NCBI GenBank assembly: GCA_964509505.1
Contig: CAZDYP010000046.1
Coordinates: forward strand, 1-30,086
Source: CAZDYP01 sp964509505
GTDB taxonomy: Bacteria; Chloroflexota; Anaerolineae; JACRMK01
DNA length: 30,086 nucleotides
Reading direction: 5' to 3'
In this document: positions 22,680 to 29,918 of the stretch, in pieces
Layout: every line of letters begins with the position of its first letter
Position numbering within the stretch: position 1 is the first letter of the stretch
Notes under the pieces: model-generated
Databases searched by the model: none
Seen by the model: only the letters and a program-made list of their open reading frames with translations
What the model was told of the DNA's origin: nothing
Program-made: the position numbers and the translations under genes

Positions 22680-22894
22680 AGCTCGTCAATTCCTTGTTTG
22701 CGGATGCGCCCTGCTTTAATATCTTGGCGCACTTTATCAGCCCAACGCGCAAGTTGAGCTTGTGTGCGCGCAAAAGATTCATCCCATTGCGCCTCGTCAG
22801 CCAGTTCATCAAGGATCAGAGATGCCATCGCATCTTGTTTTTCTGCGGGTAACTCATGCAATTTGGCGACGGCTTTTTCAAGTAGTTGGGTCAT
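22411..22894. repeat. 484-bp direct repeat, copy 2 (toxin-antitoxin operon)
   Basis: Direct repeat of 18854-19337, same length and orientation, 3557 bp apart. Together the copies bracket the restriction-modification gene. Confidence 0.9.
22676..22894 (-). CDS. antitoxin of the RelE/ParE pair (copy 2)
   Basis: A 72-aa paralogue of the antitoxin at 19119-19337. The ATG at 22894 was chosen by match to copy 1 and because AGGAG lies upstream; the open frame extends to 22936, but that part contains the promoter. Differences between the copies are concentrated in the N-terminal half (KLHELPAEKQDAMAS against QLHELSTEEQDAIAT), which could affect specificity or operator binding. Confidence 0.85.
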   Translation of the reverse strand: MTQLLEKAVAKLHELPAEKQDAMASLILDELADEAQWDESFARTQAQLARWADKVRQDIKAGRIRKQGIDEL

Positions 22895-22913
22895 GTGTAC
22901 ACTCCTGATGCAG

Positions 22914-22922
22914 ATTATAGCA
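22914..22922 (-). promoter_or_regulatory. extended -10 promoter for toxin-antitoxin copy 2
   Basis: On the minus strand TGC-TATAAT (TATAAT at 22914-22919) lies 19 bp upstream of the antitoxin ATG. It is an extended -10 without a clear -35, like that of copy 1. Confidence 0.55.
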
Positions 22923-22975
22923 CAACCTCTATTCACCGTTGGCTACACTAAACACCCTGCCTCGTCTGTCATCGG

Positions 22976-23977
22976 CTATTTCACTTCGTTAATCGTCGCG
23001 CGGTCCAGCATCCACATCTTCGTCCGTGCATTCGAGACCCACACGAGCGTCCACGCCCCTTTGTACTTCTTCGTCACCGTGCCTGTCGCCGTCTTGTCTG
23101 TCGCGGTGATTGCGACGCTCACGCCATCAGCAATGTTCTTCGCTTCCACTTGAATCGTCTGCGTAGCGGCATAGCCGTCCTTCCACTCGTTGAATGAACG
23201 CCCTGACTTAAACGATGCGCTCAACATACCCCATGCCTCATCGAATTTTTGCTGATGCAGCAGCGCGTAGAAATGCTCGACCACTTGCGCGCGCGCTTCG
23301 GGGATGCCGTAATCTTTGATGGAGACCGAGACGAGTTGGTTGTTCTGCAAACGCAAGCGTTCTTCGAGCATCCCGCTGTAACAACAATTCGGCTCCCAGC
23401 CTGCGTAAATCGGCGTGCGCGCGACGAGCAGGTTGCCCTCGGCCACGGCGCCGAACTTGTAGCCCGCGAGCGAGTCCACCAACGTCGGCGCGTTGTTGAC
23501 CGCCACATAAATCAACGCGCCTGTGTTGCCTGCTGTGCCGCCTGAAAAGAGCGAGATAACCGCTTCCTCTTGTCCATCGCCCGACATGTCCAGATAGAGA
23601 ATGCGCTCGCCCAACAACGCATAGCCATAGACGGCGTTGTTCGCTTTCAGTGTGACATGCGGACCACGTATGTCGCCTGCGGGCGGATCCAATTTCGGAT
23701 CATACGTCAATTTGGGATCCATTGTGATGACCTTCTGCCAATCCACAGCACGCAGATTGACCCCCGCGCGTGATGGTGTGTTCGTGGGAACGAAGGTGGG
23801 AACGCGCGTGGGGATGTTGGTTGGCATGTTGGTTGGTGTGTGGGTAGGCGCAAGCGTGTTGGTAGGCGGCGGCGGCGGCGTTGGCGCGGTGGTCGCGGGT
23901 GGAATGGCAGGTGTGCTATCACTGCAAGCAGTAAGCATGACCATCAATATCAAAATTAACAAGCCTTGAATTTTCAT
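22976..23977 (-). CDS. lipoprotein with Pro/Thr-rich linker and NTF2-like C-terminal region
   Basis: A 333-aa secreted lipoprotein. The signal peptide ends in lipobox LTAC (Cys18). A Pro/Thr-rich linker follows (about 23-70, repeats such as PTHTPTNMPTNIPT), typical of surface lipoproteins in Chloroflexota. The middle domain has ILYLDMSGDGQEEAVISLFSGG, which resembles an FG-GAP/VCBS-type Asp-rich calcium loop. The C-terminal part (HFYALLHQQKFDEAWGMLSASFKSGRSFNEWKDGYAA) looks like an NTF2-like domain. The ATG at 23977 was chosen because GAGG lies 7 nt upstream; a TTG two codons earlier is possible. It is transcribed away from the acyl-CoA dehydrogenase gene. The function is unknown. Confidence 0.85.
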   Translation of the reverse strand: MKIQGLLILILMVMLTACSDSTPAIPPATTAPTPPPPPTNTLAPTHTPTNMPTNIPTRVPTFVPTNTPSRAGVNLRAVDWQKVITMDPKLTYDPKLDPPAGDIRGPHVTLKANNAVYGYALLGERILYLDMSGDGQEEAVISLFSGGTAGNTGALIYVAVNNAPTLVDSLAGYKFGAVAEGNLLVARTPIYAGWEPNCCYSGMLEERLRLQNNQLVSVSIKDYGIPEARAQVVEHFYALLHQQKFDEAWGMLSASFKSGRSFNEWKDGYAATQTIQVEAKNIADGVSVAITATDKTATGTVTKKYKGAWTLVWVSNARTKMWMLDRATINEVK

Positions 23978-24104
23978 TCGCAAACCTCTTCGTGTATCAG
24001 AATCTCATGCGACTCATGGTGCGCCTTTTGAAGAATGCCACATCCACACCCAGTCGCGAAGCCATCATAAAACCACAAAGAACTCACCCTGCGCACGAAG
24101 GCGT

Positions 24105-24145
24105 CAATCTTTCTTCGTGTCCTTCGTGTTTTTGTGTCTTGGCGT
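24105..24145. repeat. nonamer repeat (CTTCGTGT family)
   Basis: Variants of CTTCGTGTC/TTTTGTGTC with a period of about 9 lie in the 279-bp spacer between the lipoprotein and the acyl-CoA dehydrogenase. The words match the inverted repeat at 15875-15956. The rest of 23978-24104 shows nothing recognisable. Confidence 0.55.
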
Positions 24146-24157
24146 TCAATACTTCCG

Positions 24158-24220
24158 CACGCTTCACGTTCCGCGCCTTACGTTTCACGCTTCACGTTTC
24201 ACGTTTCACGCCTCACGTCC
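24158..24220. repeat. nine-unit heptamer array upstream of the acyl-CoA dehydrogenase
   Basis: Nine 7-nt units (CACGCTT, CACGTTC, CGCGCCT, TACGTTT, CACGCTT, CACGTTT twice, CACGCCT, CACGTCC), exactly 63 nt, immediately followed by a TATAAT box. Confidence 0.9.
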
Positions 24221-24226
24221 TATAAT
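24198..24226 (+). promoter_or_regulatory. promoter for the acyl-CoA dehydrogenase built on the heptamer array
   Basis: TTCACG (24198-24203), inside the repeat array, and TATAAT (24221-24226), just after it, are spaced by 17 bp. The ATG is 31 nt downstream of the -10. Confidence 0.55.
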
Positions 24227-24256
24227 CGCGCCATACTCATCACTAGGAGATGCAGC

Positions 24257-25411
24257 ATGGACTTTCAACTTTCACCCGAACAAAAACTCTTGCAACAGAC
24301 CATCAAAGAATTCGCCGACCAAGAGATCATGCCTGGCGCGCGCGACCGTGATCGCAACTGCGAATTCCCCGCCGACATCGTCGCCAAGCTCGGCGCGCTC
24401 GGCTATCTCGGTCCGCTCACGCCTGAAAAATACGGCGGTATGGGCGCAGACTATTTGACTGAAGCGATTCTGTTTGACGAAATCGGGCGCGCCGATTCGT
24501 CGGTGCGCACGACGCTCTCGGTGCAAATCTCGCTGTGCCAAGCGCCGATTCTGAAATACGGCGCGGAGGAGCAAAAGCACCAATATCTGCCGAAGCTGGC
24601 AAGCGGCGAATGGATTGGTTGGTTCGGTCTCACGGAACCGGGCGCAGGCTCCGATGCGGCCAATCAGCAGACGACGTGCCGCCGTGACGGCGACCATTGG
24701 ATTCTGAACGGGCACAAGATGTGGATCAGCAACGGCACGAAGGCGCAGCTTGCCATCATCTTCGCGCAAGGCGATGCGAGCAAACGTCATCGCGGCATCA
24801 GCGCCTTCCTCGTCGAGACCAATACGCCGGGCTTCGCCGCGTACGAGATTCACGGCAAGCTCGGTCTGCGTTCATCATCCACCGCCGAGCTCAAGTTGAA
24901 CGATGTGCGTGTGCATGATTCGCAAAGATTAGGTGAGGTGGGCAAAGGCTTCGAGATTGCGATGTATGCGTTGGATAATGGACGCTTCGGCGTGGCGAGC
25001 GGCTGTGTCGGCATCATTCAAGGGTGCGTGGATGCGTCGGTGAAATATGCGAAAGAACGTCAGGCGTTCGGCAAACCCATCGCGGGCTTTCAATTGGTGC
25101 AAGAGCTCATCGCCGATATGTATCTGGATTTGGAAGCGGCGCGGTTGTTGGTCTATCGCGCGGGTGCGAAGAAGAACACGGGTGACCCCGCGAGTATCGA
25201 AACGTCATTGGCGAAGTGGTATGCGAGCGAAGCCGCCGTCAAAGCCGCGCTCAACACGATTCAAGTACATGGCGGCTACGGCTATTCCGATGAATACCCC
25301 GGTGAGCGGTATTTGCGCGATGCGAAAGTGGCGACGCTCTACGAAGGCACGACCCAGATTCAGAAGCTCATCATTGGGCGACACCTGACGGGGATTGGGG
25401 CGTTTGTGTAG
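24257..25411 (+). CDS. acyl-CoA dehydrogenase
   Basis: A 384-aa flavoprotein that oxidises an acyl-CoA to the 2-enoyl-CoA and passes electrons to ETF. Signatures are GWFGLTEPGAGSDAANQQTT (about 121-140), WILNGHKMWISNG (148-160), the YAKERQAFGKPIAGFQLVQ helix and IQVHGGYGYSDEYPGERYLRDAK. The catalytic base is Glu363 in YEGTTQIQ, as in short/medium-chain and branched-chain enzymes. The ATG at 24257 has AGGAGA upstream; the frame is open back to 24134, but only through repeats. It converges with the CoA-transferase gene. The two together suggest fatty-acid or branched-acid metabolism; the chain specificity is not readable here. Confidence 0.95.
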   Translation: MDFQLSPEQKLLQQTIKEFADQEIMPGARDRDRNCEFPADIVAKLGALGYLGPLTPEKYGGMGADYLTEAILFDEIGRADSSVRTTLSVQISLCQAPILKYGAEEQKHQYLPKLASGEWIGWFGLTEPGAGSDAANQQTTCRRDGDHWILNGHKMWISNGTKAQLAIIFAQGDASKRHRGISAFLVETNTPGFAAYEIHGKLGLRSSSTAELKLNDVRVHDSQRLGEVGKGFEIAMYALDNGRFGVASGCVGIIQGCVDASVKYAKERQAFGKPIAGFQLVQELIADMYLDLEAARLLVYRAGAKKNTGDPASIETSLAKWYASEAAVKAALNTIQVHGGYGYSDEYPGERYLRDAKVATLYEGTTQIQKLIIGRHLTGIGAFV

Positions 25412-25420
25412 CTACATGAT

Positions 25421-25587
25421 GGAAATAAGGGAAGATTAGGGGAAATAAGGGGGAGTATGGTGGCGCGCATTTCCGTTTTGCAAATTGCGCGAGCTCAGCG
25501 TCGCCCGCGAAATTGGGGAAGGGTTGGTGGCCGACATTCTCCCTAATTTCCCTTTATCTCCATTATTTCCCTTATTTCCCCCTTTCC
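25421..25587. repeat. imperfect inverted repeats between convergent genes
   Basis: GGAAATAAGGG occurs at 25421-25431 and 25441-25451. Complementary TTATTTCCC words and CCCTAATTTCCC lie at 25541-25587. The arms enclose about 85 nt without a gene. The arrangement would allow a bidirectional terminator-like hairpin between the acyl-CoA dehydrogenase and the CoA-transferase. Confidence 0.6.
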
Positions 25588-25588
25588 C

Positions 25589-26734
25589 TCAAATCACCTT
25601 CTTCTCCTTCAACGCCGCAATCGCATCAGTGCCGTATCCCAATCCTCGCAGCACCTCCTCTGTGTGCTGTCCATATTCGGGCGATGGTTCGAGGCGAGAC
25701 GCTGTGATGTCGCTCAACTTCAAGGGCGAGGCAATTTGTTTGACTTTGCCGTAGTTAGGCAGCTCCAGCTCAACCATCGTGCGACGATGTTGGTTTTGCG
25801 GATGCTGCAACGCTTCTTGTAATGACAGCACAGGCTCAAGGCACACATCCGCATCGTCAAAGAACGCCAACCAGTCATCGCGCGTTTTCGTTTTGAAGAA
25901 TGCGCGGATGGCGGCGAAGGTTGGCTCTGCGGCGTCGTCCATGTCGCGCCCGTGATCTATCCACTCTGCGTGTTCCGCCATTTTGCAAAACGTCACCCAG
26001 AACTGCGGTTCCAATGCGCCTAGTGAAAGCCATTTGCCATCCGCACATTCATAGACGTTGTAGCAAGGCATGGCGCCACCTAATAGCAACCCGCCGCGTT
26101 GCGGTTGCGCGTCGCCGTTCAAGAATTGCGGAAGGAATGGCATCATCCAGGGCCACACGCCGTCCATCATGCTGATATCAACAAATTGACCGCGTCTCGT
26201 CTGCGCGCGGCCGACGATGGCCGCCAGCACGCCAATCGCTGCGAGATACGCGCCTGTGAGGTCGGCGATTTGCGCGGCCGGCATCACAGGTCCGCCGTCG
26301 CGCTTGCCGAACAGACCCAAGAAGCCTGACAGCGCCATGTAATTGAGGTCGTGTCCCGCGCGATCTGTGTAGGGCCCCGTCTGCCCATAGCCAGAGATAG
26401 CGCAAAAGATGATGCGCGGATTGACCTTACTCATGGCTTCGTAGCCCACGCCGAGTTTGTCGAGACGGCCGGGGCGAAAGCCATCCAACACCACATCGCT
26501 TTGCGCGACGAGCTGGGCGAAAATCTCTTTGCCTTCTTTCGGCTTGAGATTGAGCTTGATGCTTTTTTTGTTGCGATTGAGCGCGGCGAAGTTGACGTTT
26601 TGCGACTCCGTAATGAGTGTATTGCTCCAGCGCAGATAATCGCCTACCATCGTGTCTTCGACTTTGATGACCTCCGCGCCGAGATCAGCCAACATCAATG
26701 AACAGAACGGGCCGGGCAACAGGCGCGTCAAATC
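25589..26734 (-). CDS. CaiB/BaiF family CoA-transferase or alpha-methylacyl-CoA racemase, 5' end missing
   Basis: A class III CoA-transferase-fold enzyme of about 380 residues, starting within the gap; probably only about ten N-terminal residues are lost, since DLTRLLPGPFCSLMLADLGAEVIKVE is the usual beginning. RAGHDLNYMALSG carries the His, and GQFVDISMMDG the Asp, that act as acid/base in alpha-methylacyl-CoA racemases; the Asp is also the nucleophile of CoA-transferases. Having both favours a racemase-like role, but the family is hard to divide by eye. It converges with the acyl-CoA dehydrogenase, and the pair may handle methyl-branched acyl-CoA. Confidence 0.9.
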   Translation of the reverse strand, partial: DLTRLLPGPFCSLMLADLGAEVIKVEDTMVGDYLRWSNTLITESQNVNFAALNRNKKSIKLNLKPKEGKEIFAQLVAQSDVVLDGFRPGRLDKLGVGYEAMSKVNPRIIFCAISGYGQTGPYTDRAGHDLNYMALSGFLGLFGKRDGGPVMPAAQIADLTGAYLAAIGVLAAIVGRAQTRRGQFVDISMMDGVWPWMMPFLPQFLNGDAQPQRGGLLLGGAMPCYNVYECADGKWLSLGALEPQFWVTFCKMAEHAEWIDHGRDMDDAAEPTFAAIRAFFKTKTRDDWLAFFDDADVCLEPVLSLQEALQHPQNQHRRTMVELELPNYGKVKQIASPLKLSDITASRLEPSPEYGQHTEEVLRGLGYGTDAIAALKEKKVI

Positions 26735-26834
26735 NNNNNNNNNNNNNNNNNNNNNNNNNNNNNNNNNNNNNNNNNNNNNNNNNNNNNNNNNNNNNNNNNN
26801 NNNNNNNNNNNNNNNNNNNNNNNNNNNNNNNNNN
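26735..26834. other. assembly gap (100 N)
   Basis: Exactly 100 N; the true length is unknown. It covers the start of the CoA-transferase gene and part of the divergent spacer, and its right edge is a heptamer array. Confidence 0.99.
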
Positions 26835-26911
26835 TCTTCAATCTTCAATCTTCAATCTTTAATCTTCAATCTTTAATCTTTAATCTTTAATCTTTAACCT
26901 TTAACCTCTTA
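26835..26911. repeat. heptamer array upstream of rfbB
   Basis: Eleven 7-nt units (TCTTCAA, TCTTTAA, then CCTTTAA and CCTCTTA) run from the gap edge to 4 nt before the rfbB ATG. The array may continue into the gap. No ribosome-binding site is visible in it. Confidence 0.9.
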
Positions 26912-26914
26912 CAC

Positions 26915-27940
26915 ATGCAAAACATTCTCGTCACAGGCGGCGCAGGTTTCATCGGCTCGAACTTCGTGCGTTACCTGTTGAATAAATATCCAACCTATCG
27001 CGTCGTCGTTTTCGACAAGCTCACCTACGCCGGGCGCATGGAAAACTTGCTCGACGTGGATGACGACCCGCGCTATGCCTTTTTCAAAGGTGACATCTGC
27101 GATGCCAACGCTGTCGCCAGCGCCATCAAACAATATCAGATTGATGCGATCGTGAACTTCGCCGCCGAGTCGCACGTAGATCGTTCGATTCTCGACCCTG
27201 ATGCGTTTGTGCAAACCGATGTGTATGGGACGTATGTGTTACTCGAAGCGGCGAAGCAGTTCAAGGTGGAACGCTTCCATCACGTCAGCACCGATGAGGT
27301 GTACGGCGATGTGCCAGAAGGTTACTCGCAAGAGACCGACCCCTTCGCGCCGAACTCGCCATACTCCGCCAGCAAGGCAGGCGCGGAGCTGATGATTCGC
27401 TCGTACTTCATCACCTATCATTTGCCCGTCGTCGTCACGCGCGGCTCGAACACGTTCGGGCCCTATCAGTATCCCGAAAAGTTGTTGCCGTTATTCATTA
27501 CGAATGCGCTGGACGACTTGCCGTTGCCGTTGTATGGCGATGGGATGCAGGTGCGCGATTGGCTCTACGTGATGGATCATTGCAAGGGCATTGACGTCGT
27601 GTTGCATCATGGCACACTGGGCGAGGCGTACAACATTGGCGGCGAGAACGAGCAACACAATCTTGACGTGATTCGACTGATGCTGAAAATTTTGGGCAAA
27701 CCCGAAGCGCTCATCAAGTCCGTGCAAGACCGCCCCGGTCATGATCGTCGTTACGCGCTCGACACGGCGAAGCTGCGCGCGTTGGGCTGGGCGCCACGCA
27801 CCGATTTCGAGCACGCGCTGCGCGAGACGGTCACGTGGTATCAACAGAACGAATGGTGGTGGCGCAAGATCAAGTCGGGTGAGTATTGGACGTACTATCA
27901 ACAGCAGTATGGTGAGCGATTGGCATCCGCGGAGACCTAG
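26915..27940 (+). CDS. rfbB: dTDP-glucose 4,6-dehydratase
   Basis: Converts dTDP-glucose to dTDP-4-keto-6-deoxyglucose, on the way to dTDP-rhamnose and other deoxysugars for surface glycans. The 341-aa extended SDR protein has the NAD site TGGAGFIG (7-14), NFAAESHVDRS (81-91), the catalytic Thr126-Asp127-Glu128 of STDEVYG and the Y150-SAS-K154 pair. YGDGMQVRDWLYVMDHCKGI and RPGHDRRYALD are family hallmarks. The ATG at 26915 is directly preceded by the heptamer array without a Shine-Dalgarno sequence. No other dTDP-sugar genes are in the window. Confidence 0.96.
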   Translation: MQNILVTGGAGFIGSNFVRYLLNKYPTYRVVVFDKLTYAGRMENLLDVDDDPRYAFFKGDICDANAVASAIKQYQIDAIVNFAAESHVDRSILDPDAFVQTDVYGTYVLLEAAKQFKVERFHHVSTDEVYGDVPEGYSQETDPFAPNSPYSASKAGAELMIRSYFITYHLPVVVTRGSNTFGPYQYPEKLLPLFITNALDDLPLPLYGDGMQVRDWLYVMDHCKGIDVVLHHGTLGEAYNIGGENEQHNLDVIRLMLKILGKPEALIKSVQDRPGHDRRYALDTAKLRALGWAPRTDFEHALRETVTWYQQNEWWWRKIKSGEYWTYYQQQYGERLASAET

Positions 27941-27973
27941 AAAGGCAAAGGATTTAGAAATAGCCAACCTATT

Positions 27974-28001
27974 TTGACGTTCCTTTCGTTCATGTTATAT
28001 T
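27974..28001 (+). promoter_or_regulatory. promoter for the PrcB-like gene
   Basis: TTGACG (27974-27979) and TATATT (27996-28001) with a 16-bp spacer lie 51 bp before the ATG. It is among the best sigma70 matches in the window. Confidence 0.6.
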
Positions 28002-28052
28002 GCCATCATCAATCTCTAAATCAGGCTTGATTACCTAGTAGCGGAGATTACT

Positions 28053-28589
28053 ATGAATAAAACCATCACTCGCAGCGGCTTATGGCCGTTGATCTTCTTT
28101 GCTCTCATAGCCTGCCTGTTGCAGTCTCAAGCACAGGAACAAGAGCAAGAACTTCCCTTTGAAACAGTTGCACAAAAAGACAGTTTCATTTACCGTAAAA
28201 CCCAGCCAGCCATTATCGTAATAGCAAATGCAAACGATGTAGATGGTTTAGATCGTCTTATCTCAGGTATTTCCGAAACATATCCTGAGTTAATGAAGCA
28301 GTTACGCCAGCAAGACTATAACCGTGTCCTCGTTGTCTTAGCCCTGTATGGGTATGTAGGAAGTGGAGGGCATAATATCACCATAGAAAGGGTAATTAGA
28401 AAAGAAGATCAAATCAATCTATTTGCCCAATTTCGCAAGCCTTTATCGGGTACAGCTGTTACTGATGGATTCACCTCACCTTATCATGTCATTGCAATCT
28501 CCAAATCAGAGACTTGGAGACGCAACATCCATTTTGTCTTACTCAAGGATAACATCTCTGTTGCTGAGACTAATCACTTCGTCCCATAA
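28053..28589 (+). CDS. exported protein with PrcB-like C-terminal domain
   Basis: A 178-aa exported protein. The hydrophobic N-terminus (LWPLIFFALIACLLQSQAQ) is a signal peptide; LIAC could be a lipobox, so it may be a lipoprotein. The C-terminal region (YGYVGSGGHNITIERVIRKEDQINLFAQFRKPLSGTAVTDGFTSPYHVIAISK) resembles the PrcB C-terminal domain of protease-associated proteins, with the SGGxxIxIERV and TSPYHVIxIxK parts. GGAG lies 6 nt before the ATG. The gene is visibly more A+T-rich than its neighbours, suggesting a different origin. Its stop codon TAA is the target-site duplication of the IS element that follows. Confidence 0.75.
   Translation: MNKTITRSGLWPLIFFALIACLLQSQAQEQEQELPFETVAQKDSFIYRKTQPAIIVIANANDVDGLDRLISGISETYPELMKQLRQQDYNRVLVVLALYGYVGSGGHNITIERVIRKEDQINLFAQFRKPLSGTAVTDGFTSPYHVIAISKSETWRRNIHFVLLKDNISVAETNHFVP
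28587..28589. repeat. target-site duplication TAA (left copy)
   Basis: TAA here and at 29880-29882 flank the IS element directly. A 3-bp duplication is within the IS3-family range. Confidence 0.7.
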
Positions 28590-28664
28590 TGTAATGCGCC
28601 CCAAAAGCTGGAGAGGTGAAGTATCCGATTAAGGGAGTACAATCGCTCTCGAAAAGAACTTCCC

Positions 28665-28979
28665 ATGTCCACCTTGAAACGGCGCCAACATAAACCCGAG
28701 TTCAAAGCCAAGGTCGTGCTGGAGCTGCTCACCGGCCAAAGCAGTGTGGCGGCCCTCGCCCGCAAACACCAACGCAAAGAAACACAACTGTATGAGTGGC
28801 GTGCACACGCGCTCGAACATCTACCGTGGCTGTTCAGTCGCTCCGAAGTGCAAAGCGTGGAGCAACAGCGCATCGCCGAGTTGGAACGTCTGATTGGACA
28901 ACTCACCATTGACAACGAAGCTTTAAAAAAAGCTTCGCACTGGCTGAGCCGTCTGTCGCGTGCAAACGACACATTGTGA
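28665..28979 (+). CDS. IS3-family transposase OrfA
   Basis: A 104-aa DNA-binding protein of the IS3 type. A helix-turn-helix (EFKAKVVLELLTGQSSVAALARKHQRKETQLYEWRAHALE) is followed by a leucine-zipper-like helix (QQRIAELERLIGQLTIDNEALKKA). An A7 run at 28925-28931 in the codons TTA AAA AAA is a likely -1 frameshift site, from which the orfB frame is open without stops, giving the OrfAB transposase. Its TGA overlaps the orfB GTG by 4 nt. Confidence 0.92.
   Translation: MSTLKRRQHKPEFKAKVVLELLTGQSSVAALARKHQRKETQLYEWRAHALEHLPWLFSRSEVQSVEQQRIAELERLIGQLTIDNEALKKASHWLSRLSRANDTL
28925..28931 (+). promoter_or_regulatory. probable -1 programmed frameshift site (A7)
   Basis: A7 inside the palindrome GAAGCTTT/AAAGCTTC. 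The -1 frame downstream has no stop codon up to orfB. IS3 elements commonly use A-rich slip sites like this to make OrfAB. Confidence 0.7.
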
Positions 28980-29827
28980 AGACACTCAGCCCGCGTTATG
29001 GCAGTGTGGCTTACTTGTGTCGCCTGCTCGGGCTCGCACCAAGCAGTTACTACTATAACGACGGCTCGCCTGAAGCGCGCAGCGAAGATACAGCACTCAG
29101 TCAAGCCTTGCAACAGTTGGCAGGCGACTACCCCACCTATGGTTATCGGCGTTTAAGCCAGTTACTCAGACGGCGCAAACGCTTTAGCCACGTGAATAGT
29201 AAGCGGGTGCGCCGCTTGATGAAACGCCTTGGTTTACAGGCGAAACGGCCCCGTCGCAGGTGGTCTACGACTGATTCCGCACATCCTTTCCGTCGCTACC
29301 CGAACTTGGTGCGTGCGCTCGGGGGTATTGACCATCCCAATCAGGTGTGGGTCTGCGATATTACATACATCGTCTTAGCCACAGGCGAGGTCGTCTTTCT
29401 CGCCATTGTCATGGAGGTCTTCACCCGCACCATTCGCGGCTGGGCGTTAGGTCGTGACCTCACCCATACCTTGACCGTGACGACCTTGCAACGTGCGCTC
29501 AAGCGCGGGCGCTGCGAGATTCATCACTCCGATCAAGGCGTGCAGTATGCGACGCCCCATTACACGCAGTTGTTGGCAGCGCGGGGCATTCAGATTAGCC
29601 TGAGTGACACGGGCCAACCTTGGCAGAACGGCTATGCCGAACGCTTCATGCGTACCTTGAAAGAAGAGGAGGTCTATCTCAGTGCGTATGAGACCTACGA
29701 GGCGGCACTGAAACAGATTGGTCAATTCATTCAAGCCGTGTACAATCGCAAACGCATTCACTCAGCGTTAGGTGATTTAAGTCCGACTGAATTTGAAGTG
29801 CAGTGGCAGGCGGAACACTCAACCTAA
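28976..29827 (+). CDS. IS3-family transposase OrfB
   Basis: A 283-aa catalytic subunit with an rve integrase core. An N-terminal HTH_21-like part (YPTYGYRRLSQLLRRRKRF, VNSKRVRRLMKRLGL) precedes the DDE residues D128 (VCDITYI), D186 (HHSDQGVQY) and E222 (NGYAERFMRTLKEEEV). The C-terminal YNRKRIHSALGDLSPTEFE is typical. The annotated start is GTG at 28976, but in the element it is probably made mostly as an OrfAB fusion. Length and motifs are complete. Confidence 0.95.
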   Translation: MKTLSPRYGSVAYLCRLLGLAPSSYYYNDGSPEARSEDTALSQALQQLAGDYPTYGYRRLSQLLRRRKRFSHVNSKRVRRLMKRLGLQAKRPRRRWSTTDSAHPFRRYPNLVRALGGIDHPNQVWVCDITYIVLATGEVVFLAIVMEVFTRTIRGWALGRDLTHTLTVTTLQRALKRGRCEIHHSDQGVQYATPHYTQLLAARGIQISLSDTGQPWQNGYAERFMRTLKEEEVYLSAYETYEAALKQIGQFIQAVYNRKRIHSALGDLSPTEFEVQWQAEHST

Positions 29828-29918
29828 GACCCTCCCTTAATTTGACCTTTGATCTCTCCAGCCAAAGGGGCGCACTTCATAAATCAATCCCATCCCCAAA
29901 GAAAGGCAGGCGAAATCT

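Larger units (their letters stand above)
28590..29879 (+). mobile_element. complete IS3-family insertion sequence
   Basis: The element is 1290 bp, with 48-nt imperfect terminal inverted repeats beginning TG (28590-28637 and 29832-29879; 35 of 48 matching, including TGCGCCCC, GCTGGAGAG and ATTAAGGGAG). It carries orfA and orfB, with orfB in the -1 frame. A TAA target duplication flanks it. Everything needed for transposition appears intact, suggesting recent activity. Confidence 0.93.

Noticed and set aside
26835..26911. CRISPR-like array
   Set aside because: The units are 7 nt with no spacers; it is a simple tandem repeat.
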